Both the position numbers and the translations under genes were made by a program. The notes beneath the pieces are model-generated. The model had not been told where the DNA came from, ran no database searches, and was given only the letters and a program-made list of their open reading frames with translations. A DNA stretch of 64,000 nt from Pseudoscleropodium purum (Eukaryota > Streptophyta > Bryopsida > Hypnales > Brachytheciaceae). The stretch is taken from assembly GCA_963969395.1 (NCBI GenBank), contig OZ017797.1, forward strand, positions 6,200,001-6,264,000, written 5' to 3'. Below, piece after piece: positions 1 to 11,039 of the stretch; position 1 is the first letter of the stretch; each line of letters opens with the position of its first letter.

Positions 1-628
1 ATACGAGGAATTTCAAGTTCAGAAACCAGAATTCAACTTACTTTCCAGTGTGGAATGGAGTTTGAATTGCTGCTAGTGAGCTGCACGCCTCCCGTCGAAA
101 GCTCCATAGCTAATATTTTCCTCAGAATTCAATCATAGACGACAGCCAGCACCTAGCAGCGTGACAATGGCCAAGTCATCTGGAGACCTTTGTGCATTCG
201 ATGAAGCCTTAATTTAGCAGTCACTGGCGAAGTAACTAATCACTGGCAGAGTTAACTAAACAAATCTAAGGTAACTGCACCCAACAGTGACCTGTTTGCA
301 AAACTGGTCCATCTAGGGTTTGGAGATGGAATGTGGCCGCATGAATGTGCGCCTGTTTTGAATTTTTAGGTATGGCTGCACGCACATCTTAGCAAGACTC
401 CACTAAATCTTTTCTAGGAATTTTAGCATTTCAACTTCTGATGCTTCTCGCTTTGTGATGTTTATCTGCTATGTCTCCGTACTGTTGTGGACAATTTTGA
501 GACTACATCATGTGAATGGCGTTGGGCTTACTGGAAATTATTTTGTGCAGATATGTATGTGATGAGATGCGAAGATAAGCGAGCTACGGTTTCACCAGAT
601 GTCACCTACTGTTGCGTAGGAGTCCGTC
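1..628. other. Upstream region of the NLR gene
   Basis: No protein family is recognisable here. The stretch lies directly upstream of the first coding exon of the TIR-NLR and probably holds its promoter and 5' leader. An open frame from about 487 to 777 runs across the proposed first exon in a different frame and has no recognisable content. No convincing TATA box or other regulatory motif could be assigned. Confidence 0.4.
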
Positions 629-3600
629 ATGGCCAGCGACGACGACACTCATACTTCAGGTTGCTATTTCACAAGAGAAATGCTGTCCGTTTTAGAATTT
701 CGCAAGAGAAGCTGCTGGTTTGGAACCCTAGGTGGAGGAGAAAGAGAGAGGAATCAAATTTCTTACTTAGTTTGTAGTCTGAACTCATATTGACATATCC
801 ATTTTTGTGCAGGGCCGCAATCTGAAGAAATCTTTGATGTGTTCCTCAACCACAGAGGGCCAGATGTGAAGGACTCATTTGTGAAGAAGCTGTACGAGGG
901 CCTTCAGGCTGCGGGGGTGCGTCCCTTCCTGGACGCGCACGACATCGAGCGTGGTAAGGCAACATGGAATTCCATCCTGGAAGCCATCAGAGTAGCGCCG
1001 GTGTGCATATGTGTTTTCTCGCTGGGTTACGCCGAATCCAGTTGGTGTCTCGACGAGCTGGCGGCGATCCACCGCAGCAGCGGCAAGCAGATTCTGCCCG
1101 TGTTCTATCATGTCAAACCCTTTCATCTACGGTTTCCAGAAGGCCTTTCATCTCCATTTGCAGAAGGATTGAGCAAACAGAGAAGGCGCTATGGAGCAGA
1201 AAAGATGGAGGAGTGGAGAGATTGTCTTACTCGGTCAGCAAACCTATACGGCTTTGAACTCGAGCGCTTCTTCGGGTATTTTAAAACCTCCCCTAAACGC
1301 ATGATATTTCAAAGAGTTGTTGGAGTTTGCCACTATTTCACAGAATGCTTGGTTTCTGAATTGCGTAATTAGTGTTTGTGAGCATGGATCTTTAATATGT
1401 ATTTGTTGTGCAGGTCTGAGACAAGCCTTGTGCAGGCAATTGTTAGTAAAGTGCTTCAATACCTGAAGTCGCTCTTTCCAGTGGCACTTGACCAACGAGC
1501 TGCGGAGCTCTCATCCATACTGTTACAGAACCTGTCTAGAGGGCCATTTATACTGGGAATCCATGGCATGGGTGGCATCGGAAAGACCACATTTGCAGAA
1601 GCGATTTTCAAGCGCTTAAAAACTGATTTTGCTGCATCGAGCTTCTTGGCCGATGTCACAAGGGAGCTATCCAAAGGTGACCAAGGGCTTGTTTCTTTAC
1701 AACGTCAGCTTCTGAGTGATTTGAGCGGGAACAAGGAGGTGGTCAACGTGGGAGATGTGAGCACCCAGTTGAGGCAGTCGTTACAGAGCAAGCGTGCGCT
1801 TATTGTTCTGGATGGCGTCGAGAGCTTCTTCCCAAGAGATGCTTTGTGTCCCAGCGGCAGTCTTGGAGTGGGTAGTTGTTGCATCATAACGTCTCGGGAT
1901 GTGGAGATGAGTTTGATGTTCGGTCCCAATTGGGTGATTGAGATGGAATTTCTGAAGCCGTCAGAGGGCAAGCAGCTCTTTTGTTGGCATGCGTTTGGTT
2001 CGATCATTGCAGCTCAAGGATTCGAGGAGCTGGCAAGCGAGGTAGCTCTGGCTTGTGGTGGACACCCCTTGACATTAGAGATCATAGGCAAACTTCTAAA
2101 CCTGGAACAGAATCGTTCGGTATGGAGAGAGGTCCTGGAGCGTCTTCAGAAGCATGACACATTGCAGGACCACAACAAGCTATTACAGAGACTGAAGATC
2201 AGCTATGATTCCTTAGAACCGAGACATAAGGATATGTTCCTCGATGTAGCTTGCTTCTTGCTTGGGACATCGATGCATTTGTGCAAGGATATTTGGGCAT
2301 CACTGGGATGGTCAGGGGAACTTGGCCTCCGGAACCTCTTGAAAAAGTCTTTGCTGAAGGTCGATGGCGAACAACGTCTTACCATGCACGACCTTCTGAT
2401 TGATTTGGGTCACACGATCGTCGCCTCGGAAGCAGAACTAAATCCAGGGAAGCGCAGCCGTTTATGGATGCCCGAGTCGGAGGAAACGCTGCTAGACGAA
2501 GGGGTGAGACTAGCACTTGAGAAATGCTTTTGGCTTTAAGATGTTGCACAATTAGGTAGCACTGGTGTTGAATATTTTGGTGAAGATCTTATTACTTGAA
2601 TTAACAGGTGTATGCGTTGAGAATGAAATGAGGATCCTGTTTCCGTGTTTCCATATCAGCTACGTAGCCTTACGTATAAGAATTTGACTTTCTGGTTGTA
2701 CAGGTGACAGAGAAGGTTGAAACATTTTCTCTAGCTGAAAGCAAGACCGACCTTTCCAACCAGAACCTGAATGTGATGGAGGTTTTGCGACTACTCAATT
2801 TGGACGGTTGCTGTGGAAACCACATCAAATTTCCGCGTCTATTGAGGTATGTCAGGTGGCAGAGACTGCCTATGGAGGCGTTGCCCTGTGAGATGCTGCG
2901 CATGGGGAGGTTAGTGGTGCTTGACTTGACATCGAGCAAACTGACTCACCTCTGGGACCCGGACTCGAACGTCATGGTATGTAAATATATGTGTCCTTTT
3001 TTGTCTGCCGCTTATTTCCAAATGACAAAAGACACCAAAGTAATACCCAATGGTTATACAGTGAAGGAGTCATCTTTTGTTTCGTCAATACTCTGAAGAC
3101 ATTCTGTTATTTCACGGACAATCAGATCTAAGCGGAAGTTTGAGTAATCACCTTGGCATGTCTATTAGATGCGAAAAATCTTTTTGCGTTGCATGTGACA
3201 GTTTCCTAAGTTGCAGACACTTATTCTCGATGGCTGCAAAGATTTAAAAGCGATACCTGCTTCCATCAGTGGCTCGAAACAGTTGCGCACTTTGTGTTTG
3301 GAGCATTGCTCCAGTTTGGAGAGCCTTCCAGAGACCATTGGGCACCTTACCGAGTTGGTGGATCTCAAACTCCGTGGATGTACGAAGTTAGTGCATATTC
3401 CCGAGTCTATGGGAGGGATGTGCACTTTGATGCGCTTGAACTTGACAGACTGTTCAAACCTGGTGTCATTGCCAGAGGCGATCGGAAACTGTGAGGTACT
3501 AGTTTCGTTACTGTTGTTCAGATGCTTCAAGCTGGAGGGGGTTCCAGAGTCAGTGGGGAGGCTGCGGCACTTGGTGAATTTTGAATCCGTTTTGTGCAAC

Positions 3601-5792
3601 AGGATTACTCAGTTTCCTGACTCCATGAGAGACCTTCATAGTCTGACGGCTCTAAAGGTGAGTTGCAATGGCACAGCACTCCCCTCATTCATTGAGCATC
3701 TTCATGGACTGAATGAGCTCTGTATCCATGGCCCAAAACTTCTGGAAGTTCCCAGCGGTATCAGTTTCCCTACGTTGCAGAAGCTGTTTCTCTTTGAGTG
3801 CAAGCTCATTGAAAGTCTGCCAGAGGAGATCAGCACCTTCAAAGAGCTGATAGTCCTGAATTTAGGTGGTTGTCTGAGCTTGAAAACGCTACCGGATTCA
3901 CTCGGGGAGCTGAAGAATCTAAGAGAGTTGAACCTCTTGGGCTGTGAGTGCCTACAGAATTTGCCGTCAACTTTTGGCCAGCTGACAGGTTTGCTCACGT
4001 TAAACCTAGACGGATGCTACCAGCTGACGAAGCTGCCGCATCCAAGCTCCATATCCATGCTCTCACGAATTTGCTATGTCACACTGTACAGCTTCCTTCT
4101 GTCCCGATGCGAGCAGAATGTGAGGCAAGGCAAGTGTGCCAAGGCGGAGGAAGACTTATCATACCTACTCAGTGTCCAGAAAGACGACCCTCATCTCTTG
4201 GAGATCCAAGCATTCATAGACGAAGCAAAGCAGAGGAAACTGACACTTGTGTCAATGGATGTCGAGATGCTGCGTCAGGCAGCACGGACCAAGGTTCTAC
4301 AGAATAACATGGTCCAAGCTTCGGAGTTCATCGACAGAATGGTGGATCTGGAGCCTCAGAGCGAGCTCGCCTATCTGACGCGAGCGGCGTTACGACGGCT
4401 TATCAACGATAACAAGGGGTCGCAGGAAGACATGGAGAAGTTATCGGAGTGTACCGCAGCACGAAAACTTGCGGGGTTGACGTTGCCACAAGATGTGTTG
4501 GACAGGGTTGACACATATAAGGTTCTTATGCTCACCAACTGGAAAGGTTCCCTTTTGGCTCTTCTGGATGCTGGAGGCAGTGAACAAGCCAAGCAGCTCA
4601 CCGCGGCTGCAGATGCACAGACAGAATCATTTCCAGGCAAGATTTTCAAGTCCTAAATTTGCAGTGTATTATCTTCTCTAATTAAAGTGCTCTTAGATTT
4701 ATCCTCAAAGTCCATCAACGAACTGAGAGTTTTACCCTCTTCTTTGTTACATGAATTTTGCCTCTCTAATAAATTGAAGAACTTGGTGGTCTCTCCACTA
4801 GAGTCATAATTGGGTGTAAGAGCATGGTGGTCTTTCAAATCAAATTCTTTGGTGAGTTGGGAGACCATCAAGCTCTTATACACCTAATATGGAGAGACCA
4901 CCAACTTCCATTTCTTATTTCTACTTAGAGTGACATAACTCAGGATAAGAGAGAATAAGAGGGTAAATTGTTCACTCATGGTGCATTGTTGGACTTTACA
5001 AATAACTCTCTATCATGTTCCATTTTACACTCATAAACGAGGCTATCATGGTACCACATTGGTTAAGGATTTAGTGTACAACAAATCAACTTTTTAATAT
5101 TCTTGCAGACCAACTCAATGCACCTTCTTTCGCATGGTTCAAAACCTCCAGGAAAGCAAGCACTGGGATGGAAAACCTGGAAGGAGGTCAATGACACGCA
5201 ACCTGAGCAAGCCGCAGTATTGAGACTGGAGGCATCAATCAAGTGTTTTGCACTGGGGGATTACTACGGCGCCATGGCTCACTTGGAAGCAGCAAGGTCT
5301 CATGATCCCGACAACGTGCTAACCCTGAGTCTGCTGGGACAAGCGAAGTATTTCACAGGTGATTATGAGGGAGCCGACGCCGCCTACACGCGAGCTCTGG
5401 CGATCAATCCAAAGCACGACCCCACGCTACTTCACCGGGGCATGCTGCGAGAAGCCGCCTACCCATTTGATCTGGTGGGAGCGCTCAGTGACTACGACAG
5501 AGCCATTGAGGCTAATCCTTACAATTGTGCAGTCACGTACAAGGCGAGGGCCAAGGTGAAGTTCAAGCTTGGGGACTTTGATGGCGCTGGAGCTGACTTG
5601 GACCTGTCTTATGAGATGTACCCACATCCTCAGACTTTGCAGTACAAGCAGGGGCTGCAGAAGTGGAAGGAGGGGAAATTCGAAGAGGCTCTGGAGGACT
5701 TCGAAGTGCCTTATCACTTTCTTCCCAATCCTTGTGTTCTTCGGTACAAGGAAGATGGTGGGAATACCAAGGAGAATGTGCAAGGTGAATAG
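629..5792 (+). CDS. TIR-NB-ARC-LRR-TPR intracellular immune receptor (TNL with C-terminal TPR)
   Basis: This is a plant NLR; family knowledge says such proteins sense pathogen effectors and use the TIR domain as an NADase or oligomerisation module. My exons are 629-659, 813-1275, 1414-2503, 2704-2976, 3202-4636 and 5152-5792, which give 1,310 aa in one frame. The TIR domain is at about 17-160; it has DVFLNHRG, and the usual catalytic Glu lies in SSWCLDEL (E92). NB-ARC spans about 190-500 with P-loop GMGGIGKTT (216-224), kinase-2 LDGV (298) and MHD (489-491). About eleven LRRs span 620-900. Helical, TPR-like sequence then runs to the end, with clear TPRs in the last exon. Odd points are Gly for the second Asp of kinase-2 (usually LDDV), GHPL for GLPL, and a GC-AG last intron. 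If that intron is retained, translation stops at 4654-4656. No pseudogenising lesion is seen. Family assignment is very secure; the 5' start and last intron are model-based. Confidence 0.9.
4637..5151 (+). other. Proposed GC-AG intron of the NLR gene
   Basis: Exon 5 ends at CCAG followed by GCAAGA, a good match to the GC-donor consensus, and leaves codon phase 1. The AG at 5150-5151 (after CAAAACCTCC) restores the frame into the TPR exon. The more obvious acceptor at 5107-5108, after a T-rich tract, would put this junction out of frame and meet a stop. The intron carries the foldback element at 4781-4907. cDNA would decide between this intron, intron retention (stop at 4654-4656) and a separate downstream TPR gene. 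Confidence 0.6.
4781..4907. repeat. Foldback (MITE-like) inverted repeat in the NLR intron
   Basis: The arm at about 4781-4833 begins ACTTGGTGGTCTCTCCA and pairs with the arm at about 4861-4907, which ends TGGAGAGACCACCAACTT. Pairing continues imperfectly inward: GGGTGTAAGAGCATGGTGG pairs against the complement of CATCAAGCTCTTATACACC. The loop is about 27 bases. This looks like a small foldback transposon or a stable intronic hairpin. No target duplication was found. Confidence 0.75.
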
Positions 5793-7964
5793 CAGGACAT
5801 TCTTCAGCGGTCGGTGCAATTAGGTGACTCTATTCCCATTACCCATCTGTGCACAATTTTGTCCAGGACAGAATCTTTTGCTTCGCAGGGCAATTGGAAG
5901 TTGTAGTCATAGAAAGCACCAGTTGTGTCAATCCGCAAGCAGCAGATTTCTCTTGTTGAGTTTATTCATGGCACTTTGACGTACGATGCTTGCTCTTGAA
6001 GTCAAAAATTTGTCCCAGTTTGTCTAAACTAAGAATCGACCAGTTTGCATTTCAAAGCCAGTGAATTCAAGTACACATTAGAATGATGGACTACATGCAC
6101 CTCATTAATTACAAGATTTAGGTACAGTGTTCCAATAGCCTAGTTTTTGTCTATTCTAAAGACAAGTAATGGTTAGACACCAATATTCTACCAAATGCAT
6201 CTTTGGGTGTGAAGTCTATTGTAGGATCATTTTACAAGAAAACCGCTCTTAAGAGAGCAAAGAATGGCAATTTCATTATCAATCATCGTGTAACTCTTAG
6301 CTTTGAGTGTACACCTAGTGAAAAAAGCTACTTTTGTGGTGATGTTAAGTGGCAAGAATCAAGAGTTTACTTGTGAATTGTTAATACAAGACAAATGTTA
6401 CTACGTACTATTCAAGGACCATCAATGGTATTGTAGATGTTGACAATGCTTTGATTATTGTGGATTCTTACTACTTAATCAATTAATGCTTAATCAAATT
6501 CATAACCAAATTCCAAGTTGCTTTGTAGATATCTCTATTTTCCTTGTATTGAATTCCATTGAGGTATTTTAAACATGTCTTGTATTGGTTTTTGAGTACA
6601 TCAAAAAATGTCTTTTCTCTTTTAGTGACCCCTTTTCAACACACTCTCTCTTCTCCCTTCTCCTCTTTTTCTAGTCTTAATTACATTTATGAGTTATAAA
6701 CATCAATTACATATGAATGCTCTCTTAGTTGTAAAGATTAAATGTGTAGATTTTTTTGATTCCTAAACATCCAAGCATCCTAAACATATTATATTATAAA
6801 AGATATCTTTCATGCCTAATTTTTTTATCAACAGACATTATATCATCCATTTATTTTGTAAAGATTATTTATTTTACCATAACCTACATGTGAAGGGGAT
6901 CAAAATATTTTTAGTATTTTTCTATTATCAAATATGAAAACATGAAGTGTGAATTTTTATTTTTAGTAGAATTATTTAGGGGTTAAGATAAATCCTCCAA
7001 GAGTGTTTAAAGAATCATGGGAACAACTCAATACAGAATGTCATACAATTTTCAAGAAAAAGATTACGTGAAGATTGAAAAAGGATAGAAGGATTTATAG
7101 GCATTCTCCATTCTTTAGTGCATCACCCCCGTATGAATCAATGAAGATTGAAGATGTTTGGGAATGGACAATTTGCTTTAAAGGATATGAAAATCAATTA
7201 TGTAGGTCCATTTTGCACCTCCTAAAGTGAAGAATGCCCATTTTCAATCTTAAAAAAAAAATCACCCATTTTTCATTAAAAAAATACTATATTGTCCATT
7301 TCTAAAGGTAGAAAATGGGAAATGAGGAATGTGATACTAATTATTAATGCTCATTCTTCAAATAATTAATCAAATTTCTTTCTATTATATATTATACTAA
7401 TAATTTTTTATAATATTCCTTTTGTCATGAAATGATTGTCTAATGACAAAAAAATTTCTAAGATCAAAGCAAAATCCAGTACAATAATCCTTGTAGACAT
7501 GTAGGTTAACTCCTAATTTGCTTAGCAGTTTGAAAAAATAGCAATTTTACATTTGAAGTATGAATTGCTTAAAGCAAAAAAGTTGAGGCTACAACTTCAC
7601 AAGATAAATCACCTACTAGACTTTGATTTCCCAATGAAAATGAGCACCCAACACAACAATGCATTGGTTTTCCATCTTGTCTATGTATTGTGTAAAGATT
7701 TTATAAACATAGCTTAGAATTAAATTCCTCTTGTGTGCAGGTTATAAGTTGTGAACAACTTGTATAACTAAGATTGATTATTTTATTAATTATGCCTTTG
7801 TGTAACGAAATTTGAAGTAGTGGACAATCAATTTTGGATATCTATTTTTGGTATTATAGACAATCATTTTGGGATGGAAGAAATATATAAATAAAATGAT
7901 TATTATATGATTAATATAGATTTTATATATTATGAACCATTAAGTATAATGATCCTTCCCTAAT
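5793..7964. other. 3' flank of the NLR and AT-rich spacer
   Basis: The first few hundred bases are the likely 3' UTR of the NLR. The rest is very AT-rich, with homopolymer runs (for example around 7251-7260) and no open frame of note. No RNA gene, transposon end or conserved protein was recognised. Confidence 0.5.
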
Positions 7965-8251
7965 CATTAGATGAAATTTGAGGCCTTTAAAAGATTGGGA
8001 GTTATCCAACCTTGAGAACGTTGGAAACACAACCAACAGTGTAGGTTGACATGGCTTAGAGAGTGCCAACTCATTGCCCCCAATTTTTTTTTTTTTTTAA
8101 TTTCAACTTTTTTTTTTACATTCTAAGAATTTAAATTAAATTTTTTTTTGCAAATAGCCGATTGTACCATTCGTTGCGGGGGAACAACAGGGAAACAACG
8201 ATGAGAACAAGCCCAAAACAAGCTATTAGAGGCCTCAAATTTCATCTAATG
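7965..8251. mobile_element. MITE with perfect 22-bp terminal inverted repeats (copy 1)
   Basis: The first 22 bases (7965-7986, starting CATTAGATGAAATTTGAG) are the exact reverse complement of the last 22 (8230-8251, ending CTCAAATTTCATCTAATG). The 287-bp element is AT-rich inside and has no coding capacity. A diverged second copy lies at 10123-10388; they share subterminal blocks, such as the part around GTTGGAAACAC / GTTGGGAACAC and the GGGGAACAAC block near the right end. No clear target duplication is visible, so I cannot place it in a superfamily. Confidence 0.85.
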
Positions 8252-9888
8252 TGGCACTAATATTTCTTGTTCATTGTTCATCCAGTGTACAAGTTGGGTC
8301 CAATAAACTTACAAATTGCGTTTTTGAGTCTTTCAAAGATTGTACATGATATAGAATAAAATTGGATATTTTTTGTCTTGCATAATTATCACCCAATTCT
8401 TATCAATTCTAATAAAATATACCAAATTTTAGTTTAAAAAACGACAAATTCTATTTTTGGTGAATTTTTAAAGTCAATTTTTGTAATTTTACATAATATT
8501 ATATTGAAAACAATTGGTGATGAATTTTTTTAATTTGATTGCACGGATACATAGGGAACACCTATATGCACATCTTTCATATTATAAATCCCCCTTAAGT
8601 AGCAAAAATTTGATCAATGAAGAGTTCAAGAAATGGATATCTCTATATTCTAACTTGATTTGGGCAAAATAATTGTACCATCATGTTCAAATGTAAGAAA
8701 TTAGTTATTGTATGAAAGGGAATTAGGAAAATCTAATTACAATAAAGAGATATCTATTTTACAAAATTTGGATATGGTTACTACAACATTGAAATCTCTA
8801 TATATGGAATTTTAAAACTTTTTTGGAGATCTTTGTTAAAAGGAAAAATGTGCTTATAGATGCTCCCTACATATTTCTACAATCAAATATAAAAAATTCA
8901 TCATCAGTTGTTTTTAATAAAATATCATGTAAAACCATAAAAATGGACTTTAAAAATTCACTAAAAATAGAGTTTTTGCTTTTTTAAATAGAAACTTGGT
9001 ATATTGGATTGGGATTGCATAAGGATGCAGTGATAATTATCCTTACCAAAATATACCAATTAAACTCTACATTCTACAAAAAAAACTAAATGACTCAAAA
9101 AGGTAGTTTGTAAGTTTATTGGACCGAACCTATACATGACTATTTGGACCATGTGGAATTTGGGAGAGACCGAAGGATAGATGAATTCATTAACTACTAT
9201 TGTGGATTTTTATTCTTAGTGTATTATTATTAGATTTTTATGATTTAAGCTTGTAGAGTGTATAATTAGCTTTCTAAAGAAAGTTATAAATAGATGAAGT
9301 TTGGTTTCTAATTAGTGCTCTAAAACTTCATCCAATGATTTTGTTGATTTGTGATTTCAAATCGACTTTTTCTTTTGGTTTTGAATTTTGAATTTTGTGT
9401 AAATTATAGGATGAAAAATATTGTGACTTAAATAATTTCTTGGATTTTTCAACTAAAATTTCTTTTTTCTATTTACCAAACTCCATCATTTGTGATCTCA
9501 AATCAATTTTTCTTTTGGATTTTGACTTTCTAATTTTATGTAAATTCTAAGATTACAAAATAGCCTATTTTGAATAATTTTTTAGATTTTTCATCCAAAA
9601 TTTCTTTTTCTATTTATTAAACTTCATCTTAGCCTATTTTTCTCAATTTTTGTTTAATTTTAAAATGTAATATGTTTTTGAAAACCTCTAAGTATTGGCT
9701 ACACTAATTTGAATTCAAACTTGTGACTTAGAATATGTCTAGAGGTTTGACTTGGGCATTTGATTTCTATTTCAAAATTGGAAGTTGAAATTAACAAAAT
9801 AAAATGAAATGGTTTGACAATTCACTTATATACCCTTGCTCATTGCTTAATGTGAAAGAAGTTTACACAATGTTATTCCTACTACACA
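8252..9888. other. AT-rich spacer
   Basis: No gene, RNA or complete transposon was recognised. Two stretches (around 8380-8480 and 8890-9010) look like diverged, inverted versions of the same text: both contain forms of accaaatttt / aaacttggtat and of a block about a heat-like 'aacaattggtgatgaa' string. This suggests an old inverted insertion. Two T-rich segments near 9330-9490 and 9480-9620 also repeat each other (TCATTTGTGATCTCAAATC-like blocks). Confidence 0.4.
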
Positions 9889-10122
9889 ATCTAACCCAAG
9901 GTTGACAGGACGTCCGGACGTCCGGATGCGGACGCTGTGTCCGCAGTGTCCGCTGACATTCGCGTCCTGGCGGACGCAGTGTTCGCCTGTCCCCCGTCCG
10001 CCCTACCCCGCCCGTCCGCTTTCCGACGGCGGTCGGGACGCTACGTCCGCTAGCGTTCGTGCGTCCGGAAAACGGACGCTATTTTGGGGCGGACGTTGAC
10101 ATTCGTCAACCCTGATCTAACC
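9889..10122. mobile_element. CpG-rich hAT-like non-autonomous transposon, copy 1 (with 8-bp TSD)
   Basis: The element is 9897-10114 (218 bp). It begins CAAGGTTGAC and ends GTCAACCCTG, imperfect inverted repeats of the hAT CA(G/A)GG...CCCTG type. It is flanked by perfect 8-bp direct duplications, ATCTAACC at 9889-9896 and 10115-10122, the duplication length typical of hAT transposons. The interior is strikingly GC- and CpG-rich with many CGGACG/CGTCCG words, which could be subterminal transposase-binding repeats. It encodes no transposase. A second copy is at 54144-54452. Confidence 0.85.
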
Positions 10123-10388
10123 CATTATATGAGATTTGAGACCTCAACAAGACTACAAGTTTCCTAGTCCTAAAAATGTTGGGAACACTACCAGCAATGT
10201 AGTTTGACGTGGTCGAGAGAGTGACAAGTCATTTCTAAAAAAACAATTTCTTTTGCATTTTAAGAATTTTATTAATTTATTTTTAATTTAAAAAAAATCT
10301 TGCAATTGGACGTTCTTTCACTATGAGGGGAACAACGAAGGGAACAAGCTTGAAATGGGTTGTTGTTGCCCTCAAATCTCCCTTAATG
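10123..10388. mobile_element. MITE copy 2 of the 22-bp-TIR family
   Basis: This is a diverged relative of the element at 7965-8251. The left end CATTATATGAGATTTGAGA matches the other copy's left repeat, and the right end CTCAAATCTCCCTTAATG matches its right repeat. The middle shares the GTTGGGAACACTACCAGC and GGGGAACAACGAAGGGAAC blocks. Its left end abuts the target duplication of the hAT-like element exactly, so the hAT-like copy landed at the MITE boundary. Confidence 0.75.
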
Positions 10389-11039
10389 ATATCTTTCTTT
10401 TGCTTTGTTTTACCTTTCTCTCTTCCAAACTACTTCTTTTTCTTTTCTCTCTTTTTATGTATTTTGTTTTTCAATGTCAAAGGATTGACTAAACCAATCA
10501 CTAATTTCTTCCCCTTCGATAAAAAGACCTAATATTTCACTTGTCAACTAATTCTTCTCACATATTCTATCAATTCCTTTGTAGTCAATGATCCTTTTTT
10601 TTGTTCTTTTTATTGAGTTTTGTATTGTTTAACAAAACCCAATAAGGGTCAAAAAGTTAATATCTAATTCATCTTCTAATCCCTTCTTGCTTTTGTTTAA
10701 ATTTGGTTTGTAAGTGTTTGGTTGCAATTGCATGCAAATAGGGTTTGTGTTCCAATTGGTTTTGTGTAATGTTTTAAGTGTAAGGTGTGGTGTGTAAATC
10801 CAAGTAGGTGGAAAATTAAAGGAGTTGGATTGAGTTCCACATTTGGAATTTTCCAATCAGAATTTTAGAAGTGCATGAATGTAATAAGGGTGGTTCCAAT
10901 TTGGATTCTTTGTTGCATTTGATGGTATATGGATTGTGTCCCACTAAAAGCCTCAAAGTACAAGTGCATTCAATTTGGAAGGATATTTGATTCTATACTT
11001 ATAGAAATTGTATTCTATTGAGTAGCGGAAATCAATTAG
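10389..11039. other. AT-rich spacer
   Basis: This is low-complexity T-rich sequence (10389-10620) followed by unclassified text. No gene or transposon end was recognised. The right part probably grades into the decayed coding relic that begins near 11040. Confidence 0.35.

Noticed and set aside
5103..5792. Separate TPR protein gene downstream of a TNL ending at 4656
   Set aside because: Possible, but the GC-AG intron restores one continuous frame into the TPR repeats, and the preceding exon already has TPR-like helices. The single-gene model is simpler.
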